Source: JACKIC01 sp964392305
Lineage (GTDB): Bacteria > Planctomycetota > UBA1135 > UBA2386
Direction of reading: 5' to 3'
Assembly: GCA_964392305.1 (NCBI GenBank)
Contig: CAYMPV010000003.1
Location: 186,001 to 250,000 of the forward strand
DNA: 64,000 nt
Part shown: positions 25,832 through 37,132 of the stretch, in pieces
How positions within the stretch are numbered: position 1 is the first letter of the stretch
How the letters are laid out: each line of letters opens with the position of its first letter
Program-made: the position numbers and the translations under genes
The notes under the pieces: generated by a model
What the model was told of the DNA's origin: nothing
Seen by the model: the letters and a program-made list of their open reading frames with translations, nothing else
The model's database searches: none

Positions 25832-26112
25832 CCACGCCTGAGGTTCGCATCCGCTCCTGGGTTCGCGCCAGCGACGAAGAACAGCGTTCCGGGCTGTTGG
25901 GTTACCTGAGTCTGTTCTACGGCGACCTGATTCTCGATGGCGCGACGATTCGGCGAACAGCCGCCGGCAAGCTGACCATCAGTTGGCCTCAGCGTCGTGA
26001 CGGTCAGGGTCGCAAGCACGCCTACATCCGCCCCATCGACGATGCAGCTCGTAGGGCAATCGAGGCCGCGGTGTTCGGCCAGGCGACCTTGGCAAGCGAG
26101 GCCGAATCGTGA
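25828..26112 (+). CDS. SpoVG-like small protein
   Basis: The 94-residue protein resembles SpoVG-family nucleic-acid-binding proteins: a strand-rich N-terminus (PEVRIRSWVRASDEEQR), YLSLFYGDLILDGATIRRT, SWPQRRDGQGRKHAYIRPI, and a final helix DDAARRAIEAAVF. SpoVG-like genes are common in phages and integrative elements beside replication genes. It overlaps the next gene by 4 nt. Confidence 0.65.
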   Translation: MTTPEVRIRSWVRASDEEQRSGLLGYLSLFYGDLILDGATIRRTAAGKLTISWPQRRDGQGRKHAYIRPIDDAARRAIEAAVFGQATLASEAES

Positions 26113-26306
26113 AGCACCTCGACCCAGAACGCATGTCGCGCGACGACATCCTGGCCGAGGTCGGCGAGATCCTCGCGGCCGGCATCCAGCGGTTCTTGAC
26201 GCGTGAGTGCAAGTCCCCCGCGGCGTCGAAGAACTGCGCGGAACAACTTGATGTGCTTGGGGAAGTCGAGGCTCCATGTCGGGCGACCACGGAGTTCCCC
26301 GAATGA
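26109..26306 (+). CDS. Small hypothetical protein, 65 aa
   Basis: The GTG start lies in the stop of the SpoVG-like gene, and the stop overlaps the start of the DUF2924 gene. A helix (RDDILAEVGEILAAGIQRFL) is followed by a short Cys-containing tail. In mobile elements a small ORF of this kind often precedes DUF2924. Function is unknown. Confidence 0.55.
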   Translation: MKHLDPERMSRDDILAEVGEILAAGIQRFLTRECKSPAASKNCAEQLDVLGEVEAPCRATTEFPE

Positions 26307-26749
26307 CCCTCGCCGCACAGATCGCCGCGCTGCAGAACCTCGCCACCGCCGAGTTGTGCGCCGAGTTCGAACGGCTCCACGGACGGCGGCCCCGCTACCG
26401 CAGTCCGGTGTGGTTGAAGAAGCGCATCGCCCACTCGCTGCAGGTCGCGGCCTTCGGCGGCCTGTCCGCCCCGGCCCGCGCCGAACTCGAACGGCTGGCC
26501 GGTGACATGCGCCTTCCCGCCGCCGCGCCTACCGCCAACACGCGCGGCGACGACGGTCGCCAACAGCCGCGACCCGGCACGGTGTTGCAGCGCGCGTGGC
26601 ACGGGAAGCTGATCCGCGTTGCGGTCACCGCCGAGGGATTCGTCCACGAGGGCGAGTTGTTCGCATCGTTGAGCGCAGTCGCGAAGCACGTCACTGGCCA
26701 GCACTGGTCGGGGCCGCGGTTCTTCAACCTCAAGGGGGCATCGAAGTGA
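26303..26749 (+). CDS. DUF2924 domain protein
   Basis: The 148-residue basic protein has the DUF2924 pattern: LQNLATAELCAEFERLHGRRP, then SPVWLKKRIAHSLQ, a variable linker, and the C-terminal PGTVLQRAWHGKLIRVAV followed by LFASLSAVAKHVTGQHWSGPRFF. The last part resembles a small DNA-binding domain seen in restriction and recombination proteins. DUF2924 genes typically sit immediately upstream of large serine recombinases, as here, where the recombinase start overlaps its stop. Confidence 0.85.
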   Translation: MTLAAQIAALQNLATAELCAEFERLHGRRPRYRSPVWLKKRIAHSLQVAAFGGLSAPARAELERLAGDMRLPAAAPTANTRGDDGRQQPRPGTVLQRAWHGKLIRVAVTAEGFVHEGELFASLSAVAKHVTGQHWSGPRFFNLKGASK

Positions 26750-28308
26750 AGGCGAAGGCCAAGTCCACCACCGCCCCGGCGCCTGCCGTTCGCGTCGCGG
26801 TCTACACGAGGCAGTCTGTCGCCAGCGACCTGGAGTTCGGGTCGATCGAAGCCCAGCGCGAAGCGGTCGAGGCGTACGTGCAATCGCAGCGCAGCGAGGG
26901 CTGGGTGGCGCTGCCCGACCGCTACGACGACCACGGGTTCAGCGGCGGCAACGTCGACCGCCCTGCCTTCCAGCGCCTCGTCGCCGACATCGAAGCCGGC
27001 AAGGTCGACGTTCTCGCAGCCTACAAGATCGACCGCGTCTCCCGATCGCTCACCGACTTCACGAACTTCATGGCGACGCTGGAGCGGCGCGGTGTCGGGT
27101 TCGTGTCGACCACGCAGTCCTTCGACACGCGCACGTCGATGGGTCGGTTGACCTTGAACATTTTGGCGAGCTTCAGCCAGTTCGAACGCGAGACGATCGC
27201 CGAGCGCACGAGAGACAAGATCGCGGCGACCAGAAAGAAGGGCATGTGGACCGGGGGCAGGCCAATCCTTGGCTTCGACGTCCGCGATGGCCAGCTGATC
27301 GTCAACGCCACCGAGGCCGAGACGGTCCGCACGATCTTCGCCCTCTACCTCGAACACGGCGGCCTCGTCGCAACGGTTGCCGAGTTGGATCGCCGCGGCA
27401 TCAGGAACAAGACGTTCGTCAACAAGCGCGGCAAGCAGGTCCGCGGCGGCGCGTTCAACAAGAGCACCTTGCGCGGCTTGCTGACCAACGTGCTGTACAC
27501 GGGCCAGGTCCGGTGCGGCAACGAGGTCGTCGAGGGCCGCCAGGAAGCCATCGTCACCAACGCGGTGTTCGAGCAGGTCGCCCGCGCGCTACGCGAACAC
27601 CGTCGCACCACGCGCGGGCCGGGCAAGTGGGGATCGATCCTCGGCGGCATCTTGCGCTGCGCACGGTGCGGGTCGGCGATGTCGCACGCGGCCAACGTGC
27701 GCGGCAACCGCACGCACCGCTACTACGTGTGCGCGACGCTGTCGAAGTCGGGTGCTGCGGCCTGCCCTGGTTCACGCGCGCCAGCCGCCGAGATCGAAGA
27801 GGTCGTCCTCTCCCGCATCCGCGCGATCGGCACCGACCCTTCGGTGTTGCTCGCGACGTTGACCGCGGCGCGGCAAGCGCGGCAGGCGAAGGAGCCCGAG
27901 CTACTCGCCGAGGCGCGGCGCACGACCACCGACCGCACCCGCCTCGCCACCGAGCGCAACAACCTGCTCGACGCCATCCAGCACGGCGGTGCCGCCAGCA
28001 ACGTGATCGCTGGCCGCCTCGCCGAGGTCGACGAACAGATCGGTCGCCTCGATGCCCGGCACGCCGAGGTCACCGGCGAACTCGCCGCGATGACCACCGA
28101 CGCCGTCGACGAGGCCGCGGTGCGCGACGCGCTGGAACGGTTCACGCCGGTGTGGGACGAACTGTTGCCCAAGGAACGCCACCGCCTGCTGCACCTTCTG
28201 ATCGACGAGGTGCGTTACGACGGGCAGGCCGGCGAACTGGAGATCGTGTTCCGCGACGCCGGCATCCGCGCCCTCGGCCGCGAGGTCACCGACCGGAGGA
28301 CCGCGTGA
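26746..28308 (+). CDS. Large serine recombinase (resolvase/invertase family)
   Basis: The GTG start at 26746 gives 520 residues. The N-terminal resolvase domain has catalytic S24 in VYTRQSV, then YDDHGFSGGNVDRPAF, YKIDRVSRSL and FERETIAERTRDKI. A recombinase domain (about 170-290) and a zinc ribbon (CARCGSAM ... YYVCAT ... CPGS) follow, then a coiled coil (RTRLATERNNLLDAI onward) and a short tail. Such enzymes integrate or excise phages and integrative elements by site-specific cleavage. The next gene starts in its stop (GTGA). Having both tyrosine and serine recombinases in 11 kb suggests nested or composite elements. Confidence 0.92.
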   Translation: MKAKAKSTTAPAPAVRVAVYTRQSVASDLEFGSIEAQREAVEAYVQSQRSEGWVALPDRYDDHGFSGGNVDRPAFQRLVADIEAGKVDVLAAYKIDRVSRSLTDFTNFMATLERRGVGFVSTTQSFDTRTSMGRLTLNILASFSQFERETIAERTRDKIAATRKKGMWTGGRPILGFDVRDGQLIVNATEAETVRTIFALYLEHGGLVATVAELDRRGIRNKTFVNKRGKQVRGGAFNKSTLRGLLTNVLYTGQVRCGNEVVEGRQEAIVTNAVFEQVARALREHRRTTRGPGKWGSILGGILRCARCGSAMSHAANVRGNRTHRYYVCATLSKSGAAACPGSRAPAAEIEEVVLSRIRAIGTDPSVLLATLTAARQARQAKEPELLAEARRTTTDRTRLATERNNLLDAIQHGGAASNVIAGRLAEVDEQIGRLDARHAEVTGELAAMTTDAVDEAAVRDALERFTPVWDELLPKERHRLLHLLIDEVRYDGQAGELEIVFRDAGIRALGREVTDRRTA

Positions 28309-28682
28309 CCACCACGGCGATCAAGGTGAGGGTCGCGTTCCGCACCGCGCGGCGCAGGCCCGAGCTGGCACCGGCGCCGCATCCGGTCGGCCCCACCGCG
28401 ATCGCACGCCGCATCGCACTCGCGCACCACATCGAGGCCCTGATCGAACGCGGCGAACTACGCGACTACGCCGACGCCGCGCGCCGGTTCGGCCTGTCGC
28501 GCGCACGCATCACGCAGGTCTGCGACCTCGCCCTGCTCGCGCCGAACATCCAAGCCGCCGTGCTGCTCGGCCAAGTCGCGCCGCGCGACCGGCATCTACG
28601 AGAAGTCGGAGGGCACCCGCTCTGGGCGGACCAGCGGCGGGCCTTCCATCGTTTGTTCCCGAACGTCCCACTGGAGGACTGA
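28305..28682 (+). CDS. Small HTH protein after the recombinase
   Basis: The GTG start overlaps the recombinase stop; the product is 125 residues. Its central region, RGELRDYADAARRFGLSRARITQVCDLALLAPNIQ, has the KorB/ParB-type helix-turn-helix often found in a small gene directly downstream of large serine recombinases. The N-terminus is basic (RVAFRTARRRPE). A recombination accessory or regulatory role is likely. The frame extends far upstream, but only this part is protein-like. Confidence 0.7.
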   Translation: MTTTAIKVRVAFRTARRRPELAPAPHPVGPTAIARRIALAHHIEALIERGELRDYADAARRFGLSRARITQVCDLALLAPNIQAAVLLGQVAPRDRHLREVGGHPLWADQRRAFHRLFPNVPLED

Positions 28683-28686
28683 TCTC

Positions 28687-29148
28687 ATGACTGCGACTGC
28701 AACTGCCAACCAACCCGCTCCCGCCACCGACACCTGGACCGCCCAGCTCGATCATCTGCGCGACCGCTACAAGCACCTCCGGCCTGCCGTGCTCGCGGCG
28801 GTCAACGTGCTGCTGCACGACGAGAACATCAACGACGACGACGCCAAGGCCCGCGCCGCCGCCCACGGGGTCCGCATCACCGCGGCCTCGCTGAACGCCG
28901 CCAGGACCGTGCTGTCGCGCATGGACAGCAAGGCCCCGGCAGCGAAGCCGAACAAGGCCAAGGCGCCAACTACGGCCATCCAGGCGCGCCCAGCCCGGCG
29001 GCCACGCGCCACCAAGGAGATCGACGCCCAGGCGCTGATCAAGCAGGTCGTCGACCGCATCCAGGACGCCGGCAGCGCCGAGACCCAGCGGCTGCGCGAT
29101 GGCATCCAGAAGGCCATCGGTGCGCTGCAAGCGGTCCTGAGTTCCTGA
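28687..29148 (+). CDS. Hypothetical protein, 153 aa, last gene of the mobile region
   Basis: Residues 15-80 are helical (YKHLRPAVLAAVNVLLHDENINDDDAKARAA, shown only in outline). An Ala/Pro/Lys-rich linker and a C-terminal coiled-coil helix (TQRLRDGIQKAIGALQAVL) follow. A small DNA-associated protein is plausible. It starts 4 nt after the previous stop and is followed by a strong hairpin that probably ends the transcript. Confidence 0.6.
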   Translation: MTATATANQPAPATDTWTAQLDHLRDRYKHLRPAVLAAVNVLLHDENINDDDAKARAAAHGVRITAASLNAARTVLSRMDSKAPAAKPNKAKAPTTAIQARPARRPRATKEIDAQALIKQVVDRIQDAGSAETQRLRDGIQKAIGALQAVLSS

Positions 29149-29165
29149 CCGCAGGCACACGACCT

Positions 29166-29199
29166 GCATGCGCCGTTGGTTGCAGGAAACGGCGCATGC
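29166..29199 (+). terminator. Strong hairpin ending the mobile-region transcript
   Basis: GCATGCGCCGTT (29166-29177) pairs perfectly with AACGGCGCATGC (29188-29199) around a 10-nt loop, 17 nt after the last plus-strand gene. There is no T tract. It is a terminator or an element boundary. Confidence 0.55.
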
Positions 29200-29388
29200 G
29201 CACCTTGATGTCGTCGGCGAGCTGAGCGTGCATGTGGTCCCCGGCAACCCGCGGCCGACGACTCGGGCAAGGACACCGCCTCGCCGCGCTGGCCGAGATC
29301 AGCAACACGAAGGACGCGCTGTCGGCGGCTGCCTCAAACCGCGTGATTCCGGCTGTCTGCGCGCCGCCCATGACCCGACAGGACGCGG

Positions 29389-29838
29389 TCAGTGGTCGAA
29401 CAGCTCGAGCCCGCTGCCGGGCGCGAGTCGCAGCCACTTGCCGTCCTTGCCCCGCAGGCGAACCATTGCGCAGCCGTCCACGACGCCGATCACCAGCTCC
29501 GGCAACCACATCGCACTTCCCTCGAGCTGCTGCACCGAACGGTCGGAGCCGAGCTGCAGGGACACCGCATCGTTCGGTTCGCCGGCGATCAGCTGGAGCT
29601 TGCAGACGGGGTTTCCTCGCGCGTTGCGCAGCAGAATGCCGTCGTCGGCGTCGAGCACGATCCGCTCCTTGCCGGCGGCGTCCCGCAGCGAGATACGGTT
29701 GGCAACGAGCGTCTCGGGCGTGGCAACGGCCGCTTCAGAGGGTGGAGCAACGCACGCAGTCAGCGACAGAAGCACGGGCCCCAGCGACCAGTACAGCTCT
29801 AGGCGTGAACAGGAGATCGCTCGCCGGAGGATGTTCAT
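29389..29838 (-). CDS. Putative lipoprotein, 149 aa
   Basis: The signal sequence ends in a lipobox-like LLSLTAC at about residue 29. The mature part is beta-rich with VANRISLRDAAGKERIVLD, then ILLRNARGNPVCKLQL and VRLRGKDGKWLRLAPGSG, a repeat-like pattern of short strands and turns. No known family was identified. It begins the long run of minus-strand genes that makes up the metal region, but there is no evidence for a role in metal handling. Confidence 0.65.
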   Translation of the reverse strand: MNILRRAISCSRLELYWSLGPVLLSLTACVAPPSEAAVATPETLVANRISLRDAAGKERIVLDADDGILLRNARGNPVCKLQLIAGEPNDAVSLQLGSDRSVQQLEGSAMWLPELVIGVVDGCAMVRLRGKDGKWLRLAPGSGLELFDH

Positions 29839-29852
29839 GGGATGCTCCTATC

Positions 29853-30206
29853 TCAGCTCTCACCGGCCCGTAGGGCGTCGACCAGGACCTCCACGAGCTT
29901 GTTCACGAGCATACGGCCGGGGCCCATTTGTGCGCGCACGTCGTTCGAGACGTGCCAATGCCCAGCGAAGAAGCAGCGCTGCTCCTTGGGAAGTCCCTGC
30001 GTGGAATCCTTGTACTTCAGCGCCTGAAAGTTGGCGTACTCCGGGGAACAGCTACCGCAGGAAGCCACACCGGCCTTCGCCCCCGACGCCGTGGCGACGA
30101 CCAACCGGTTGGCGCAGATCCCCGCCGCCGCGTGGACCGCCGGAATCCCGCGGATCGTGGCCGCCGATCGCCGCGTGCCGAACACGGGTCGCATTGCCTG
30201 TGACAT
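29853..30206 (-). CDS. Small hypothetical protein, 117 aa
   Basis: ATG at 30206 gives a protein with a Cys cluster (VASCGSCSPEYANFQAL) and a motif EQRCFFAGHWHVSND in the second half, then a helix (RMLVNKLVEVLVDALRAG). The spaced Cys and His residues could bind metal, which would suit the adjacent operon, but no family is recognised and coding potential is moderate. About 240 bp separate it from the next gene, with nothing visible in them. Confidence 0.45.
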   Translation of the reverse strand: MSQAMRPVFGTRRSAATIRGIPAVHAAAGICANRLVVATASGAKAGVASCGSCSPEYANFQALKYKDSTQGLPKEQRCFFAGHWHVSNDVRAQMGPGRMLVNKLVEVLVDALRAGES

Positions 30207-30447
30207 CGGACCTGGTGGCCAACGAGAGACTTGGCGGGTGGCTGCGCAGCTACCGCCGCGTGGCCTGACGGCCCTACCGCTCGAAGAACCTCTGTCGCCG
30301 ACTCCGATCCCGGCCACCGGTCTGCCCGCTGGCGCAAAGTCGCAACCGAGATTCGCTCACGGGCGGCTTCGGAGTGCCCAATTCGCGCCCCAACTGCCTC
30401 GACGCGGCTTGCGGACAGGACGCGGTAACAGACTTTGAGGACCTCAC

Positions 30448-30774
30448 CTACTCCTTCTTCGGGGCCATTGATTTGAACTTGGCTACGATCTCTGGATGAC
30501 AGACGAAGCACTGTGAATCCGGCAGTTCATGCTTGAGACACCAATCGCCCTTCTTCTTGAAGGAGTCGATGAGACCGGCGTTGCAGCGAGTGCAGATCGA
30601 CTCGGGAACACCGTGTTCGGGACACCAGTCCGCGACCTGCGTCTTCTCCACGAGCGGTGCCTTCGGCGCTGACCTTGGTGCGGTCGGTGCCTGAGGCTTG
30701 GTGTCGCCGCCGCAAGCGGCAGAGAGTGTGACGACGACGACGCACACAATCCCTCGCTTCAACACGTTTGACAT
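30448..30774 (-). CDS. Small metal-motif lipoprotein of the first RND operon
   Basis: ATG at 30774 has an excellent Shine-Dalgarno (AGGAGGAA). A signal peptide with lipobox LSAAC is followed by a Pro/Ala linker and two tandem modules, WCPEHGVPESICTRC and WCLKHELPDSQCFVC. The same W-C-x2-H...C-x2-C module occurs three times in the membrane-fusion protein of this operon. It is therefore probably a periplasmic metal-binding or donor protein of the pump. It lies 17 nt after the RND gene and is the last gene of the operon. Confidence 0.8.
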   Translation of the reverse strand: MSNVLKRGIVCVVVVTLSAACGGDTKPQAPTAPRSAPKAPLVEKTQVADWCPEHGVPESICTRCNAGLIDSFKKKGDWCLKHELPDSQCFVCHPEIVAKFKSMAPKKE

Positions 30775-30791
30775 GGTTCCTCCTAGAGCAG

Positions 30792-33932
<3,141 letters not shown>

Positions 33933-33936
33933 GGGG

Positions 33937-35574
33937 TCACTTGTCGTCGCAGCAACCAGCACCCAGGTTGCTCTTCAGGATCTCGGCGACCAGTACGTGG
34001 CTCGCGGCCGTCACGACGACTTCGCCCGGCAGGACCCCTGCGAGCACTTCGGTGTAGGCCGCGTCGCGCGCTCCGATCCGCACCTTGCGGGTTTGAAACA
34101 CCGTGTCGGCGAGCCGGACGAAGACTACGTGACAACAGCCTTCCCACTGCACGGCGGCGCTCGGCACGGCGATGACCTTGGCCGTTGGGCGAATCACGAT
34201 CTGGGCCTTGCCGAAGGTGTTTGCCCGCAGTGCGCCATCGGGGTTGTCGACGATGGAGCGCGCCTGCAGCGTGCGCGTCACGTCGTCGACTGCGGTCGAG
34301 ATCCAATCGACATGACCGGGGACAGGCTCGCCGATCGCTCGGTCGGGTCGGAAGAGGACGCGGGCTCCGAGCAGGATACGCGACGACAGCGGCTGCGGCA
34401 CGTCCATCAGGACCCACATGCGCCTTGGATCCGCGATCTCGAAAAGGCCCCGGCTCGTGTCGACCGTGTCGCCTGCGACGAGGCCCAACCGAACCACGAC
34501 GCCGGACAGCGGCGCACGGAGCGGCAACAGGTTGGCGGACCGGATCTCCTCAGGCAGTTCCTTCAGGACCGCCTCCGGGATGCCGAGCCCCGCGACCGAG
34601 TCTGGCGTAGGCGATCCTTCCGGCAACGGCAGACCGAGGTTCAGGATCGCCTGCTGCGCATGGAAGAGGCGGATCGCTGCCTCGCGCGAAGCAGCGCTTG
34701 CCTGGATGCGATCCGTGTCCTTGCCGAAGCCCTCGGCCACGAAGCGCTCGAGCCGTTTCTCGTTGGCGACCGCGACCTCGTGGCTGGCGAACGCCTGCAG
34801 CAACTCCGCCTTCGCCTGACCGGCCTCCGCCGCGTCGATCAACGCCAGCACGTCGCCTGCCGCCACCGCGTCGCCGAGCTGCTTGCCCAGGTAGCGGGCG
34901 GTGCCGGTCACGCGCGACACGACCCTAGCGAAGCGCGTCCGGTCGTAGTCGATGTGGGCGGGGACGGCGACGGCCTCGGCCATCGGCCGTTCGATGACCT
35001 GGCCGAGACGCACTCCGACCTTGTCGAGGGCCTCCTTCGAGGCGAACTGCACCTTCAGTGCGTGCTTCTGGCACGTCGCCGGATTCTTGCCGGGCTTCGG
35101 TGGTCCAGCGGGAACAGCGTGCTCGGCGGCGGTGACGATCGGCACCGAGTCGTCGTCCGCGACCTCGCCCATGCGTGCGATCTCGGGGTGGCAAAGGGTG
35201 CAGCCCGATTCCGGAACGCCGTGTTCCTTGCACCAGTCGGCGGCGATGCCAGTTGCGAGGATCTCCGGATGGCAGATGGTGCACTTCGATTCGGGAACGC
35301 CGTGCTCCTTGCACCAGTCTGCGGCGCTCTCGCCGGCCAGCTCCGGGTGGCAGGCAAGGCACGTGGACTCCGGCACGCTGTGTTCCACGCACCAGTCTTC
35401 GCTCACGGCAGTTTCCCCGCCGAACAGAGTGGAGAGCTTTGGAGCCTTCCAGCCCGTGTGGTGGCCCCAGAGCCCCACGGCGAACAGCAGAAGAAGAACG
35501 AGCCCGCTCGGCAGGCGGGACAGGAGCCAGGCGATCGGGCGGTGCCCGGATCGAGGAGTGGCGACGTCGCTCAT
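33937..35574 (-). CDS. RND membrane-fusion protein with three N-terminal metal-binding modules
   Basis: ATG at 35574 gives 545 residues. After one membrane anchor (about 24-38) come three tandem modules of about 26 residues, each W-C-x2-H...PES-x-C-x2-CHPE (cysteines near 62, 72, 75; 88, 98, 101; 114, 125, 128). The CzcB/CusB body follows: hairpin and lipoyl-like regions (ARYLGKQLGDAVAAGDVLALID, LPLRAPLSGVVVRLG), beta barrel, and a Cys-rich C-terminus GAGCCDDK. The N-terminal modules probably capture metal in the periplasm and hand it to the pump; this is inferred. The longer frame to 36084 is a shadow of the outer-membrane factor gene. Confidence 0.9.
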   Translation of the reverse strand: MSDVATPRSGHRPIAWLLSRLPSGLVLLLLFAVGLWGHHTGWKAPKLSTLFGGETAVSEDWCVEHSVPESTCLACHPELAGESAADWCKEHGVPESKCTICHPEILATGIAADWCKEHGVPESGCTLCHPEIARMGEVADDDSVPIVTAAEHAVPAGPPKPGKNPATCQKHALKVQFASKEALDKVGVRLGQVIERPMAEAVAVPAHIDYDRTRFARVVSRVTGTARYLGKQLGDAVAAGDVLALIDAAEAGQAKAELLQAFASHEVAVANEKRLERFVAEGFGKDTDRIQASAASREAAIRLFHAQQAILNLGLPLPEGSPTPDSVAGLGIPEAVLKELPEEIRSANLLPLRAPLSGVVVRLGLVAGDTVDTSRGLFEIADPRRMWVLMDVPQPLSSRILLGARVLFRPDRAIGEPVPGHVDWISTAVDDVTRTLQARSIVDNPDGALRANTFGKAQIVIRPTAKVIAVPSAAVQWEGCCHVVFVRLADTVFQTRKVRIGARDAAYTEVLAGVLPGEVVVTAASHVLVAEILKSNLGAGCCDDK

Positions 35575-35623
35575 GGTTTTCGGTGCCTCCACGTTCGTGA
35601 ACTCGAGGTGCGGTCTTGGTGGC

Positions 35624-37132
35624 TCATGGACGTCCCTTGCGTTCGGAATCCTGCTGCTCGGCGGCGGCCAAAGCGGTAGGGCCGCCCACGGCGCGTTCCA
35701 GTTCGATCCGTGCCAACCACTGATCCTGCTGCAGCAGCAAGCGGCTTGCTTCCGAGGCCCGCAGCTCCTGTTCGGCCCGCAGGATCGTGCCGATGTCGGA
35801 CGCACCGGCTCGCCAGGCCGCCTCGGCCAAATCGCGGCGGCGTTGCTGCAGCGGCAGCAACTCCGATCGCACGCGGCCCAACGCCGCGTCGGCAACCTTC
35901 GAAGCGGCGAGTGCCCCGCGGGTGGCCTCGACGATGTCGCGGCCGAGCGCCGTCGCCCGGTGACGAGCCGCCAGCAACTCGGCGCGAACCCCTTGCTGTC
36001 TTGCGCCTCCGCCATCGAACAAGGGCAACGGCAGCGCCACACCGGGACCCGCGGCCCACGCTTCGTCACGTTCGGCCACGACACCCAACCGCGCGCCGGC
36101 GAGCCACGACAGGCCCGCGAGTTCGAGATCGTCGCCGAGCGCCTGGATCTCGGCCTTGGCCGCGGCGAGTTCCGGCCGCCGTTGAACGGCCACTGCGAGC
36201 AGGCGTTCTTCGGAGGCGGTCAGGGTCAACGGCTCCTGCCACGGCGCGAGCACGAACGGTTGCGACGTGCTCGGAGCCCCGAGCAGTCGCGAGAGGCGCA
36301 AGCGTTCGGCGGCCCGATCGCCGGCGCGGGCGAGAGCGTCGAGTTCGAGCCGCAGGCGGAGAGCATCGAGTTCGGCCAGGTCGAGCTGGGTGCTATCGCC
36401 GGCGGCCAGGCGCGCGCGGCCGAGAGCCACCAATCGCCGGGCGGCATCGAGCTGCGCTTCGAGCAGCGGCACCTCAGCTTCGAGAGCCTGCAGACGCACG
36501 TAGCTGGCCTGCGTGTCGGCAAGGACCTCGATCGCCGTTGCTACCGCGATCGCACAGGCGGCCGTCAGGCGGTGGTCTGCCGCGGACGCGCGCCTGGGCG
36601 TCTGCAGGATCGCCAGCACGTCGGCGGTGATACCCGCATCGACCTCGACCTTGCCGCCCCGTTCGGGAACACGGAAGACGACGTCGAGGATGGGGTTGGG
36701 CCAGCGTCGCGCCTGGTGGGCACTGGCGAGTGCGACCTTGGCGACGGCGAGCGCCTCCTGCAGACGTGGATCGTGCAGCAGCGCCGTACGCACGGCATCG
36801 GCCATCGTCAGGGTCGCCGACTCCGGCAGCTTCGAGTCGATAGGCTCGGCGTCCTCGCGAAACACGATCCCGTCCGCAATCCCAGTGGCTATGGCTGCAT
36901 CGCGCACTGGATCGAGATCGGGCACGGCGCTGGCGCAGCTTCCAAGTAGGCCAGCCATCAGCAGCCACCCCGACAGGATGCGTCGGGCCTCGGACTTGGA
37001 CTCGACAACCAGGTTGCCGGAGTCGCCGAGGTCACTCCCGCGCAAGCTAGTGCAACCAGCTCCGACGCATGCGATAGGGAGCACGGAGTTCGCCGCTCGA
37101 CCAAAGCTGCGCTGAAACATCGCGCCCTTCAT
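35624..37132 (-). CDS. Outer-membrane factor (TolC/CzcC family) lipoprotein
   Basis: The start ATG at 37132 overlaps the P-ATPase stop (ATGA), giving 502 residues. An N-terminal extension precedes a lipobox-like LLGSCAS near residue 62, so an internal start at about that signal (MAGLLGSC) is possible. Two OEP repeats follow, with long amphipathic helices (TMADAVRTALLHDPRLQEALAVAK, then RPELAAAKAEIQALGDDLELA; both outlined only). It forms the outer-membrane channel for the RND pump. Conserved GVALPLPLFDGGGARQ lies at the expected turn. Confidence 0.87.
   Translation of the reverse strand: MKGAMFQRSFGRAANSVLPIACVGAGCTSLRGSDLGDSGNLVVESKSEARRILSGWLLMAGLLGSCASAVPDLDPVRDAAIATGIADGIVFREDAEPIDSKLPESATLTMADAVRTALLHDPRLQEALAVAKVALASAHQARRWPNPILDVVFRVPERGGKVEVDAGITADVLAILQTPRRASAADHRLTAACAIAVATAIEVLADTQASYVRLQALEAEVPLLEAQLDAARRLVALGRARLAAGDSTQLDLAELDALRLRLELDALARAGDRAAERLRLSRLLGAPSTSQPFVLAPWQEPLTLTASEERLLAVAVQRRPELAAAKAEIQALGDDLELAGLSWLAGARLGVVAERDEAWAAGPGVALPLPLFDGGGARQQGVRAELLAARHRATALGRDIVEATRGALAASKVADAALGRVRSELLPLQQRRRDLAEAAWRAGASDIGTILRAEQELRASEASRLLLQQDQWLARIELERAVGGPTALAAAEQQDSERKGRP

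Noticed and set aside
27246..28304. Extension of the small HTH gene back through the recombinase
   Set aside because: Sequence upstream of 28305 in that frame is Arg/Pro-rich shadow; the GTGA overlap with the recombinase fits a short gene.
34952..36949. 665-codon plus-strand open frame
   Set aside because: It is antisense to the fusion-protein and outer-membrane-factor genes, which show clear family motifs and tight operon spacing.
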